Assembly: GCF_020886775.1 (NCBI RefSeq)
Contig: NZ_AP024525.1
Coordinates: forward strand, 682,001 to 746,000
Length of the DNA: 64,000 bases
Source of the DNA: Sinomonas cyclohexanicum
GTDB taxonomy: Bacteria; Actinomycetota; Actinomycetes; Actinomycetales; Micrococcaceae
Direction: 5' to 3'
Numbering within the stretch: position 1 is the first letter of the stretch; every line of letters begins with the position of its first letter. Position numbers and translations under genes: made by a program. The notes beneath the pieces were generated by a model. The model worked only from the letters and a program-made list of their open reading frames with translations, did no database searches and had not been told where the DNA came from. Shown here piece after piece: positions 34,544 through 42,930 of this stretch.

Positions 34544-35461
34544 TCAGAGGAGGCCGGTCTCGACGAGGATGGCGCGGATCGTCTCCGCCTCGGCCTCGTT
34601 GAGGGACTCCATCGGGGTGCTCATCGTATTGGACTCGATGATGCCCATGAGCTGAAGCGCGGTCTTGAACGCGCCGAGGCCCGCGGCACCGCCGGAGACC
34701 CTGTTTCCCGGGGCGTAGACGATGTCGAAGACGCGCGCGAGGCGGTCTTGCTCGGCCGCGGCGCCGGCCCAGTCGCCGGCCTTGGCCATGTCGTAGAGCT
34801 TGCGGTAGCCGGCCGGGTCCACGTTGCCGAGGCCGGGCACGACGCCGGCCGCGCCGCCCAGGAGCGCTCCGTCCACGACGACCTCGTGGCCGGTGAAGAC
34901 GGAGAAGCCCGGCACGTCCTTCGTGGCGAGGAGGAGCTGGCGGAACGAGACGTCGTCGCCGGAGGAGTCCTTGACGCCCGCGATCACGCCGTCCTTCGCG
35001 AGGCGCACGAGCACGTCGGTGGGGAGCTTGAAGTGCGTGCGGACGGGGACGTCGTAGGCGAAGACCGGGGTCGCGACGGCCTCGTGGATCGCGCGGAAGT
35101 GGGCCTCGGTCTCCGCGGCGTTGCCGATCGCGTAGTACATGGACGTGATCACGAGGGCGTCCGCGCCGAGGTCCACCATCTTCTTGGCCTCGTCGATGAC
35201 CCGGTTGGTGGTCTGCTCGTTCGCGCCCACCACGAGGGGAACGGCGCCCGCGTTGGCCTCGGCGATCGTGCGGACGGCGAGCTCGCGCTCGGCGTTGGTC
35301 ATGTACGGGACCTCGCCGGAGGAGCCGAGCACGAACAGGCCGGTCACGCCGCCGTCCACGAGGTGCTTCGTGACGTTCTTGAGGGAGTCGACGTCGATCG
35401 TGCCGTCGGCGTGGCGGGGGGTGACGACGGGCGGGATGACGCCGTGGAAGGTGGCGGACAC
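34544..35461 (-). CDS. nanA: DapA/NanA-family lyase, probable N-acetylneuraminate lyase
   Basis: 305 residues, class I aldolase barrel. Seen: VIPPVVTPRHADG, LFVLGSSGEVPYMTNAER, the tyrosine of VFAYDVPVRTHFK and the Schiff-base lysine of VIAGVKDSSGD. The YDVPVRT segment is closer to DapA-like than to E. coli NanA sequences. The assignment as sialic acid lyase rests on the neighbours nanE, nanK and siaEFGI. GTG 35461 gives MSATFHGVIPP. A G-rich repeat separates it from siaI upstream. Confidence 0.85.
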   Translation of the reverse strand: MSATFHGVIPPVVTPRHADGTIDVDSLKNVTKHLVDGGVTGLFVLGSSGEVPYMTNAERELAVRTIAEANAGAVPLVVGANEQTTNRVIDEAKKMVDLGADALVITSMYYAIGNAAETEAHFRAIHEAVATPVFAYDVPVRTHFKLPTDVLVRLAKDGVIAGVKDSSGDDVSFRQLLLATKDVPGFSVFTGHEVVVDGALLGGAAGVVPGLGNVDPAGYRKLYDMAKAGDWAGAAAEQDRLARVFDIVYAPGNRVSGGAAGLGAFKTALQLMGIIESNTMSTPMESLNEAEAETIRAILVETGLL

Positions 35462-35478
35462 AGAATTCTCCAAGGGTA

Positions 35479-35575
35479 GGGCGGGTGGGTCTGGAAGAGG
35501 GCGGGTGGGTCTGGAAGAGGGCGGGTGGGTGGGAAGCTGGCGGGCGGGTGGGACGGCCGGGTGGGAAGCTGGCGT
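35479..35575. repeat. 20-bp G-rich tandem repeat between siaI and nanA
   Basis: Units GCGGGTGGGTCTGGAAGAGG at 35481-35500 and 35501-35520, then degenerate copies to about 35570. The forward strand has closely spaced GGG tracts, a G-quadruplex-capable pattern; the mRNA (minus strand) is C-rich. It covers the whole intercistronic gap. Confidence 0.85.
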
Positions 35576-36390
35576 CAGACGTGCAGCAGGCTCGGCGCGG
35601 CGCCGAGGAGCTTGCGCGTGTAGTCGTTGGTGGGGGAGTCGAAGACCTGCGCGGCGGTGCCCTCCTCGACGATCCTGCCCTTGAAGACCACGCAGATGCG
35701 GTCCGAGACGTACCGGACGGTCTGGATGTCGTGGCTGATGAACACCATGCCGAGACCGAGCTGCTGCTTGAGGTCGTTGAGCAGGTTGAGTACCTGGGCG
35801 CGCACGGAGACGTCGAGGGCGCTCGTGGGCTCGTCCGCGATGATGATCTCGGGCTCGAGGGCGAGGGCCCGGGCGATCGCGACACGCTGCCGCTGGCCGC
35901 CCGAGACGTTCGACGGCGTGACCTCCGCCGCGGACTGCGGCAGGCCAACCACGGCGAGCAGCTCCTGCACGCGGGCCCGGCGGGAGGACTCGGTGCCGAT
36001 CCCGTGGACGATGAGCGGATCGAGGAGGATGTCCTGGATGGTCATGCGCGGGTTGAGCGCGGTGGCCGGGTCCTGGAACACCACGGAGACGGTCCGGCCG
36101 AACTCCTTGCGCAGGCGACCGTCGAGCCGCTTGACCGGCCTGCCCTGGAACAGGAGCGTCCCGTCGGTGGGCTCCTGGAGGCCCACTAGGACGTTGGCGA
36201 GCGTGGACTTGCCCGAGCCGGACTCGCCCACGATCCCGACCGTCTCGCCGCGGCTCACGGTGAAGTCCACGCCGTCCACCGCCTTGACGATGTTCGGGCG
36301 GAACAGCGCCCCGCCCCGCGCGCGGTGATAGACCTTGAGGTCCCTCAGCTCGAGGACGGGAGCGTTGCCGGCTCCGGGATTCGCAGTCAC
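35575..36390 (-). CDS. siaI: Sialic acid ABC transporter ATP-binding protein
   Basis: 271 residues, DppF-like ATPase. Walker A GESGSGKST with K61, Q-loop VVFQDPATALNPRMTI, signature VSGGQRQRVAIARAL, Walker B IIIADEPTSALD and switch FISHDIQTV. The stop of the fused siaG gene overlaps its ATG by 4 bases. Order and neighbours match the siaEFGI sialic acid importer of Corynebacterium glutamicum; by sequence alone it is an oligopeptide-type ATPase. Confidence 0.9.
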   Translation of the reverse strand: MTANPGAGNAPVLELRDLKVYHRARGGALFRPNIVKAVDGVDFTVSRGETVGIVGESGSGKSTLANVLVGLQEPTDGTLLFQGRPVKRLDGRLRKEFGRTVSVVFQDPATALNPRMTIQDILLDPLIVHGIGTESSRRARVQELLAVVGLPQSAAEVTPSNVSGGQRQRVAIARALALEPEIIIADEPTSALDVSVRAQVLNLLNDLKQQLGLGMVFISHDIQTVRYVSDRICVVFKGRIVEEGTAAQVFDSPTNDYTRKLLGAAPSLLHV

Positions 36391-38531
36391 TGCACACCTT
36401 CCTTGACGAGGTCGCCGTCGCGGCTCGCGGTCTTCTCATGGCTGGCCCAGTAGTGCTCCGGCTCGCCCTCGACGGGCACGAATCGGAGGCGCTGGTTCGG
36501 GTCGGCGTCCGGCCGCAGGGAGCGCTCGGCGAACCGGTCTCCCGGGGCGAAGTCCCGCGGCGACGGGACGGTGCCCTTGATCTGGTGCAGGCGCGGGGCG
36601 TCCGCCTCGATCGAGAGCACGGAGCCGAGGAGGCCGCGCGTGTACTCGTGCCGCGGGTTGCGCAGCAGGTCCGAGGTGCGGGCGGTCTCGACGACCTGGC
36701 CGGCGTACATGACCGTGACACGGTGGGCGAGCTCTGCCACGAGCGCGAGGTCGTGGCTGACGAACACCATCGCGAAGCCCAGCTGGTCCCGCAGCTCGTT
36801 CAGGAGGTCGATGACCTGCTTCTGCACGGTGACGTCGAGCGCCGTCGTGGGCTCGTCGGCGACCACGATCTTGGGTGAGCGGGAGAGTGCCATCGCAATG
36901 ACGACGCGCTGCCGCTGGCCGCCGGAGAGCTCGTGCGGGTAGGAGCGCAGCGTTCGGTCCGGGTCGAGCTTGACGAGCTCGAGCAGCTCGCGCGGGCTCT
37001 TGCGGCCGTGGCGCCGGGTGAGCTGCTCCATCTGGTCCTTGATGAGCATGGACGGGTTGAGCGCGCTCAGAGAGTCCTGGTAGATCATCGCGATCTGCTC
37101 GCCGCGCAGGCCCTCGTAGCGCCTGGTGCGCTCCTTCGGGTTGTTGGTGAGCAGTTCCTTGCCCTCGAACCGGATGGAGCCGGAGAGCTCCGCGGCCGGG
37201 GCCTGCAGTCCCATGACCGCGAGCGAGGTGATCGACTTGCCGCAGCCGGACTCGCCGACCAGCGCCATGGTCTCGCCCTCGCGGACCGTGAACGAGACGC
37301 CGTCCACGAGGGGGATGTCGCCGTAGCGGTTCGGGAAGCGGATCGAGAGGTCCTCCACCTCGAGGACGGCCTTGGCCTCCGGACCCACCTGGGGGAGACG
37401 GTCCGTGCGCCCGGCCTCGATCTCTGCCAGCTTGGCGAGCTCGATGTCCAGCAGTGCGAACGGATTCTCGTCGAGGCGGGCGACGGCGGCGATCGCCGCC
37501 GGAGGCAGCTCGCCTACTGCGGAGGCATCTGAGGCGAGGTCGGCGTCGGTCGTTTCGGCGATCGCCGCGCCGGCGACGGTAGCCGCGGAGCCGTCGTCGT
37601 CCTTCACCTTCGGGGCCCTGCGCAGGCGCGGGTTCACCATCGCGTCGGTGAGGCCCTCCGCGAGGATGTTCAGGGCGAGGACGGTGAGGAGGATCGTGAT
37701 GCCGCCGAACGTGGTGGGCCACCAGCCGCCGGAGAAGACCAGCTGGCGGCCGTCGCTCATGACGTTGCCCCACGAGGCGGCCGGCTGCTGCACGCCCGCG
37801 CCGAGGAAGGACAGGGACGCCTCGAGGATGATCGCGTCCGCGACCATGACCGTGGCGAACACGAGGACCGGGGCGGCGGTGTTGCGCACGATGTGCTTGC
37901 GCAGGATGTGGAACCGGCCGGCGCCGATGACCTTCTCCGCCCGGACGTAGTCCTCGCCGTACTGGGACAGGACGTTGGCGCGGACCACGCGGGCCAGCTG
38001 TGGCGAGTACACGATGGCGATCGAGAGGATCAGCACGGGCACGGTCGAGCCGAATGCGTTCAGCGAGCCGGCGGAGAGTGCGAACATGAGTGCCGCGGCG
38101 AGCGCGATGCCGGGGAACGCCATCACGACGTCCAGGATGCGCATCACGGTCTCGTCGGCAGACTTGCGGCTCGTCGCGGCGACCGCGCCGAGGATGGCGC
38201 CGATGATCACGGCGAGCGTCACGGCACCGAGGCCGATGATGATCGAGATCCGTGCGCCGTAGAGCAGGCGGGTGAAGACGTCGCGGCCGCCGAGGTCGGT
38301 GCCGAAGAGGTGCTCGGCGTTCGGTGCGGTGTTGGGGATGAAGGACTCGTTCTCGCCGTACGGGGCGAGCATGGGGCCGAAGATGGCCACGAGGACGATG
38401 AGCGCGAGGAACGCGAGAGAGATCTTGGAGCCCAGGGGCATAGCCCTGAAGCGGGCGCCCTGGTCGGCGAGGCGGCTCGCGAGGCCGGCGCGGGGAGCGA
38501 GCGTGGCGGCTGGGCGGGGTGCTGGTGACAT
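36387..38531 (-). CDS. siaG: Sialic acid ABC transporter fused permease/ATP-binding protein
   Basis: 714 residues, a DppC-type permease fused to a DppD-type ATPase. The permease half (about 1-310) has GSKISLAFLALIVLVAIFGPMLAPYG, HLFGTDLGGRDVFTRLLYG and the EAA loop GEDYVRAEKVIGAGRFHILRKHI. An acidic linker follows, then the ATPase: Walker A GESGCGKS with K432, LSGGQRQRVVIAMAL, IVVADEPTTALD, VFVSHDLALVAE. The same fusion is known in SiaG of C. glutamicum. Coupled to siaI by a 4-base overlap, and 1 base after siaF. Confidence 0.93.
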   Translation of the reverse strand: MSPAPRPAATLAPRAGLASRLADQGARFRAMPLGSKISLAFLALIVLVAIFGPMLAPYGENESFIPNTAPNAEHLFGTDLGGRDVFTRLLYGARISIIIGLGAVTLAVIIGAILGAVAATSRKSADETVMRILDVVMAFPGIALAAALMFALSAGSLNAFGSTVPVLILSIAIVYSPQLARVVRANVLSQYGEDYVRAEKVIGAGRFHILRKHIVRNTAAPVLVFATVMVADAIILEASLSFLGAGVQQPAASWGNVMSDGRQLVFSGGWWPTTFGGITILLTVLALNILAEGLTDAMVNPRLRRAPKVKDDDGSAATVAGAAIAETTDADLASDASAVGELPPAAIAAVARLDENPFALLDIELAKLAEIEAGRTDRLPQVGPEAKAVLEVEDLSIRFPNRYGDIPLVDGVSFTVREGETMALVGESGCGKSITSLAVMGLQAPAAELSGSIRFEGKELLTNNPKERTRRYEGLRGEQIAMIYQDSLSALNPSMLIKDQMEQLTRRHGRKSPRELLELVKLDPDRTLRSYPHELSGGQRQRVVIAMALSRSPKIVVADEPTTALDVTVQKQVIDLLNELRDQLGFAMVFVSHDLALVAELAHRVTVMYAGQVVETARTSDLLRNPRHEYTRGLLGSVLSIEADAPRLHQIKGTVPSPRDFAPGDRFAERSLRPDADPNQRLRFVPVEGEPEHYWASHEKTASRDGDLVKEGVQ

Positions 38532-38532
38532 G

Positions 38533-39492
38533 TCAGACCGTCCGGATGCGCGGGTTGATGAGCAGGTACAGGAGGTCCACGATGATGTTCACGAGGACGA
38601 ACGTCGCGGCGATCGTGATGACGCCGCCGGCCACGAGATTGGTGTCCTTGCCGGAGAGGCCGCTGATGATGAGCTGGCCCATGCCCTTGAGGTCGAAGAT
38701 CGCCTCGATGACGATCGCGCCGCCGAGGAGGTAGCCGATGCGCAGGCCGAGGACGGTGACCGGGGTGACGAGCGCGTTGCGCAGGACGTTCTTCGCCACG
38801 ACCGTGCGGTAGGGGACGCCGTTGCCCACGGCGGTGCGGACGTAGTCCTTGTCGAGCTCCTCGACCATGGACGTGCGCACCACGCGGATGAGGGATGCGG
38901 CCACGGGCAGGCCGAGCGCCAGGGACGGCAGCGCCATCGAGTAGAGCCAGCCGGTGAACCCGTACTGGTCCGCCCAGGCGAGGCCGCCCACTGGGAACAG
39001 GGAGCCGGGCGGCAGCGCGAACCACTGGATGAGGAGGATCCCGAGCCAGAACGACGGGGTGGCGATCGCGGCGATCGAGAAGACGCGGATGAGCTGGTCC
39101 GGCCACTTGTCGCGGTACAGCGCGCCGAGGATGCCGAGGACGAGGGCGAGGACCACCGCGATGAGCACGCCGAGGAACGTCAGCTCCAGCGTGATGGGGA
39201 AGGCGGAGGCGATCTTGGAGCCCACCGGCTCCTCCGGCGGGTTCGTCATGCCGAAGTTGAGGGTGACCAGGCTGCCGAGGTAGGCGAAGAACTGCACGAT
39301 CAGCGGCTGGTCGAGGCCATGGTCGTGGCGCCACGCGGCCTTGGCCGCCTCGCTGGCATCGGGTCCGAGGACGAAGGTGGCGCGGTCGCCGGGGGCGACC
39401 TGCAGGACGAGGAACACCAGGATGGTGACTCCCAGCAGCATGAACGGCAGGGCGGCGAGGCGCCGGCCCAGCAGTCGCATCAGGGTACTCAC
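38533..39492 (-). CDS. siaF: Sialic acid ABC transporter permease
   Basis: 319 residues, DppB-type permease: MSTLMRLLGRRLAALPFMLLGVTILVFLVLQVAPGD, the cytoplasmic EAA motif DKDYVRTAVGNGVPYRTVVAKNVLRNAL and DLKGMGQLIISGLSGKD, with six TM segments. Ends 1 base before siaG. A strong hairpin lies between the siaE stop and this gene's start. Confidence 0.93.
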   Translation of the reverse strand: MSTLMRLLGRRLAALPFMLLGVTILVFLVLQVAPGDRATFVLGPDASEAAKAAWRHDHGLDQPLIVQFFAYLGSLVTLNFGMTNPPEEPVGSKIASAFPITLELTFLGVLIAVVLALVLGILGALYRDKWPDQLIRVFSIAAIATPSFWLGILLIQWFALPPGSLFPVGGLAWADQYGFTGWLYSMALPSLALGLPVAASLIRVVRTSMVEELDKDYVRTAVGNGVPYRTVVAKNVLRNALVTPVTVLGLRIGYLLGGAIVIEAIFDLKGMGQLIISGLSGKDTNLVAGGVITIAATFVLVNIIVDLLYLLINPRIRTV

Positions 39493-39521
39493 GGTTTCAA
39501 AGCTCCAGATCTGTCTGCGGC

Positions 39522-39561
39522 GGGCGGACGACGGCGGTGGGGAACCCGCCGTCGTCCGCCC
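39522..39561 (-). promoter_or_regulatory. Intercistronic hairpin between siaE and siaF
   Basis: Perfect 16-bp stem (arms 39522-39537 and 39546-39561, containing GGACGACGGCGG) with an 8-base loop, 13 bases after the siaE stop. Such hairpins after a binding-protein gene typically stabilise its mRNA and attenuate the permease genes. Confidence 0.75.
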
Positions 39562-39574
39562 GGCCTCGGTGCGG

Positions 39575-41199
39575 CTACTTGTGGCCGACGCCGATGAACG
39601 ACACGCCAGTGGTGGGCAGCGGCTGGAAGCCGTCGAGCTGCTTGTCGTCCCAGGCGGTGGGCAGCTGGCGGTGGAAGATCGGGTACAGCGGCGCCTGCTC
39701 GGCGAGGATGTCGATCACCTGGCCGTGCAGGCTCTTGGCCTTGTCGGCCTCCGCCTGGGCGGCCTGGTCCAGGAGCGGCTGGATCTGCGCGAACTCGGGC
39801 GTGGTGTCCCAGCGGGCGCGGGTGTGCATCCACGTGCCGGGGCGGTAGAACCAGCTCAGGAGCAGGTCGCCGTCGTTCCCGAACACGCTCGGGTCACCCG
39901 AGGCGCAGACCACGTCGTAGTCGCCGCCGTCGGCACGCTGGCTGCTGTAGACCGTCGCGGACGGGACGATGTCCAGGGTGGTCTTGACGCCGATCGCGTC
40001 CCAGTTCTCCTTGATGAGCGGCATGATCGGGTCGATCCAGGAGTTCTGGGTCGAGGTCACGCGCAGCGAGAGGTTGGAGGCGCCGGCATCGGCGAGGAGG
40101 CTCTTGGCCTTGTCGACGTTGTAGTCGTACTGGGTCTTGGCCTTCGTGTAGTCCGGGTGGCCCTCCTGGAAGTAGGAGGACGCGGCCCTGGCGTTGCCGA
40201 GGAGCGCCTTCTTGATGATGCTCTCCGTGTCCAGCGCATAGTGGAGGGCCTGGCGGACGCGCTTGTCCGAGAACGGGGCCTTGGCGCAGTTGAACATGAG
40301 GAAGAGCTGGCCGAAGGACTGCACGGCCTGGACGGTGACGCGGCTCTTGAGCGAGTCGACGTCGAGGTAGGGGACGTCCTCGATGGCCTGCGTGCGCGAG
40401 GGGATCGAGTTGACGCGGGCCGTGCCGTCCGAGATGAGCAGCCACGTCATGGTGTTCGAGCGGGCGGGGTACTGGCCCTTGTAGCCGTCGAACTTCTTGA
40501 ACACGATCTTGTCGTTCGCGGCGGCCGAGACGAACTGGTAGGGCCCGGTGCCGACGGGCTTGGCGTCGAATGCCTTCTGCTTGTCCGGGGTGTCGGTGAG
40601 GGCCTTGGGGACCACCTTGACCACGGCGATGCGCTGGGCGAAGCCCGCGAACGGCGTCTTGAGCGTGAACGAGACCGTCTTGTCGTCCTTCTTGGCCACG
40701 TCGGCCACGAAGGGGAGGAAGCCCGCGAAGAGGGACTTGAGGGACGGGTCGAGGATGCGCTTGAACGACCACACGACGTCGTCCACGGTGACCGGGGTGC
40801 CGTCGTGGAAGGTGGCGCCCTGCTTGAGCTCGACCTCCCAGGAGGTGTCGCTGATCTTCTTCGGATCCGAGGCGGCGAGGGCAAGGTACGGCTTGCGCGT
40901 GGCCGGGTGGAGGTCCACGAGGCCTTCGAAGATGTGGTTGTTGGCCGTGGGGTGGCGCCGGAGGCGGTGCCCGGGTCGAAGCCGGTGGAGAGCGCGAACG
41001 AGATGCCCGCGACGAGCTCCTTGGTGGGATCCACCGCGCCGCCGGAGGCGGAGCCGCTGCTCGAGGGCTGGCTTGCCGGCGAGCACGCCGCGACGGAGGC
41101 CGTGATGGCCGCCGCAGTGCCGAGCACGCCGCTCAATTTGAGGAAGGAGCGGCGGCTGGCGTCGCTGACCAGCGGCATGGTGGTGATGGGGTTCTTCAT
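39575..41199 (-). pseudogene. siaE: Sialic acid ABC transporter substrate-binding lipoprotein, frameshifted
   Basis: SBP family 5 (oligopeptide/SatA type). N-terminus: twin-arginine motif SRRSFLK, hydrophobic run and lipobox ASVAAC, so a Tat-exported lipoprotein. The first frame reaches TGFDPGTASGATP, then breaks near 40950; the mature domain continues in the next frame as TANNHIFEGLVDLHPATRKPYLAL, LKQGATFHDGTPVTVDDVVWSFKRIL and on to the end. Adding one base restores about 541 residues. First gene of the sialic acid operon, downstream of the NanR operator region. Confidence 0.88.
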
Positions 41200-41238
41200 T
41201 GTGCCTCACCGTTCGTGTCGGATGCCTGGGGGGCTTCC

Positions 41239-41379
41239 GGACATCCCAATATCGGATGTGGGATGTCCGAAGTCATGGATCAACTGTAAGGGTGGTCACA
41301 CGGGTCGTCAAGGAGAGCTGGAGGGCTTCGTGTCGCCGGATTGCGCGGGCTCTCGCGCGGAGGTGGGACATCCGATATC
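41239..41379. promoter_or_regulatory. Divergent nanR-siaE control region with inverted operator pair
   Basis: ATATCGGATGT at 41249-41259 recurs inverted as ACATCCGATAT at 41368-41378. The first copy lies inside a larger inverted repeat, GGACATCCC (41239-41247) and GGGATGTCC (41260-41268). The second is GGGACATCCGATATC (41365-41379). Two copies flanking divergent promoters fit binding by the adjacent GntR/FadR-type regulator, with possible looping. Confidence 0.75.
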
Positions 41380-41459
41380 ATCGAGAGCAGGGGTGAGCTG
41401 GGCCACAGGTTCCGCGCTCGCCCTTCGTGAAGGTTCTTTGAGATTACGGGAGAAGCCGC

Positions 41460-42188
41460 ATGGCCACGAGCAGCGCCGCACCCGCGGCCCGATTCAGCGC
41501 CCAGACGCGCCTGCGCGCACTTCAGGCGGACATCATGGAGCTCATCCTCGAGCGAGGGCTCGAGGCGGGGGACTCGCTCCCCACGGAGAACGAGCTTGCC
41601 GCCACGCTCGGCGTGGGCCGCAACACCCTGCGGGAGTCCCTCAAGGTGCTCCAGGCGCTCGGCGTGATCGAGATCCGCCACGGGTTCGGGATGTTCGTCG
41701 CGCCCAGCAACTTCGACGCCCTCGCCGACGGCCTCACCTTCCGCGGCCGGCTGTCCCTGCGCCATCACGGGCATGAGGCCCTCGAGCTCGTCGACGTGCG
41801 CCAGGCCCTCGAGTCCGGGCTGATCGGCAGCTCCATGGCGGCCATGAAGCCCGAGCACCACAGCCGGATCGAGGCCGCAGTCGTTGCCATGGAGGAGTCG
41901 GCCGCCCGCGGCGAAGCTTTCCCCGAGGCCGACGCCGAGTTCCACCGCCTGCTCTTCGAGCCCCTCGACAACGCCCTCCTCATGAACCTCATGGGCGTGT
42001 TCTGGAAGGTCTACCGCAAGATCCACCTCGAGGTGGGCCCGCTGCGTCAGGACCTCACTGACACCGCCGCGGTCCACCGCGGCATCTACGAGGCCGTCGT
42101 GGCCGGGGACGCCCCGCTCGCCGCGGAGCGCCTCAACCGCCACTTCGACGGCATCCGAGAGCGCATCGCCGAGCACCACCAGGACTAG
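41460..42188 (+). CDS. nanR: GntR/FadR-family regulator, probable NanR
   Basis: 242 residues. N-terminal GntR helix-turn-helix: RLRALQADIMELILERGLEAGDSLPTENELAATLGVGRNTLRESLKVLQALGVIEIRHGFGMFV. The C-terminal FCD domain has ALESGLIGSSMAA, DAEFHRLLFEPLDN and HRGIYEAVVAGDAPLAAERLNRHF, with metal-ligand type Asp/His positions. Divergent from the sia-nan operon, so a sialic acid- or ManNAc-6-P-responsive repressor is inferred. ATG 41460 follows GGAGAAGC. Confidence 0.88.
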   Translation: MATSSAAPAARFSAQTRLRALQADIMELILERGLEAGDSLPTENELAATLGVGRNTLRESLKVLQALGVIEIRHGFGMFVAPSNFDALADGLTFRGRLSLRHHGHEALELVDVRQALESGLIGSSMAAMKPEHHSRIEAAVVAMEESAARGEAFPEADAEFHRLLFEPLDNALLMNLMGVFWKVYRKIHLEVGPLRQDLTDTAAVHRGIYEAVVAGDAPLAAERLNRHFDGIRERIAEHHQD

Positions 42189-42195
42189 CCCGTCT

Positions 42196-42329
42196 CGGGT
42201 ACGCGTACTTCGCCGCTGAGCGCTTTCGGGTACGCGTACTTCGCGCCTGCAGGGTCTCGGGTGCGCCTACTTCGCGCCTGCAGGGTCTCGGGTACGCGTA
42301 CTTCGCGCCTGCAGTGTGTCGGGTACAGA
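42196..42329. repeat. 31-bp tandem repeat, four units and a partial fifth
   Basis: Copies begin with CGGGT at 42196, 42227, 42258, 42289 and 42320, spaced exactly 31 bases. The consensus core is CGGGTACGCGTACTTCGCGC followed by CTGCAG. Each unit contains the self-complementary GTACGCGTAC (GTGCGCCTAC in one). No coding potential is supported. Lies between the nanR stop and tRNA-Arg. Confidence 0.9.
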
Positions 42330-42386
42330 TCATCCGTTCGGACGCCGTCTCGCGTACGGGGCGGGGCCCGGGCGTTGCGTCTCGGC

Positions 42387-42440
42387 ACGCACGACGCCGG
42401 TGGCCCGCCCCGGGCGGGCCGGGCACCCGCCGTCGTGCGT
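42387..42440. repeat. REP-like inverted repeat, GCACGACGGCG family
   Basis: Outer arms ACGCACGACG (42387-42396) and CGTCGTGCGT (42431-42440); inner complementary GGCCCGCCC (42402-42410) and GGGCGGGCC (42412-42420). Positioned between the 31-bp repeat and the tRNA terminator. Confidence 0.75.
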
Positions 42441-42525
42441 ACCCGAGTCGCCGTGGGGCGCGATCTCGCGTTCCCGAGACGCCCCAGGGGCGGAGTTCGC
42501 GTACCGGAAACGAGCGGGGAATGCA

Positions 42526-42555
42526 GAAGGACCCGGTCGGATGACCGGGTCCTTC
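42526..42555 (-). terminator. tRNA-Arg terminator
   Basis: Perfect 13-bp stem (GAAGGACCCGGTC at 42526-42538 and its complement at 42543-42555), GGAT/ATCC loop, 8 bases beyond the tRNA 3' end on the minus strand. Confidence 0.85.
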
Positions 42556-42562
42556 GTGTCGG

Positions 42563-42636
<74 letters not shown>

Positions 42637-42757
42637 ATACCGGCCGCTTCGGTTTGTCTCCGCCCCGTTCGGCCTCGAATAACTTTACGCGAACAGATCG
42701 ACAACGCCAAATCGATCCAGTGTGTCCATGCCCACGTCGCTCGCGGTTCATGTTACC

Positions 42758-42769
42758 TAGACCGGTCTA
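42758..42769. promoter_or_regulatory. 12-bp perfect palindrome upstream of pckG
   Basis: TAGACCGGTCTA, extended imperfectly by flanking GTTAC and GTGAC. About 160 bases before the pckG start, in the 290-base AT-richer region between tRNA-Arg and pckG. Looks like a repressor or activator site; the binder is unknown. Confidence 0.5.
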
Positions 42770-42930
42770 TGTGACCTTGCTCACTTAAACGTTCGGGATC
42801 TCGCGCGCCGCCCCCGGGATCATGGGAATTCCGGAAGCTTCCCTCTCAAATCGGCGGGTAACACTGCCGGTGGTACAGACCACCTTCCCTACCATGGGAT
42901 GACATGCCGACCCCCACGAAGGAGACCACC

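Noticed and set aside
34544-35461. Housekeeping dapA (lysine biosynthesis)
   Set aside because: It sits inside the sia-nan operon with nanK and nanE; the DapA-like YDVPVRT segment is noted but context favours a sialic acid lyase.
42196-42329. CRISPR-like regular repeat
   Set aside because: The 31-bp units are directly adjacent with no spacers, the sequence is GC-rich and internally palindromic, and there are no cas genes.
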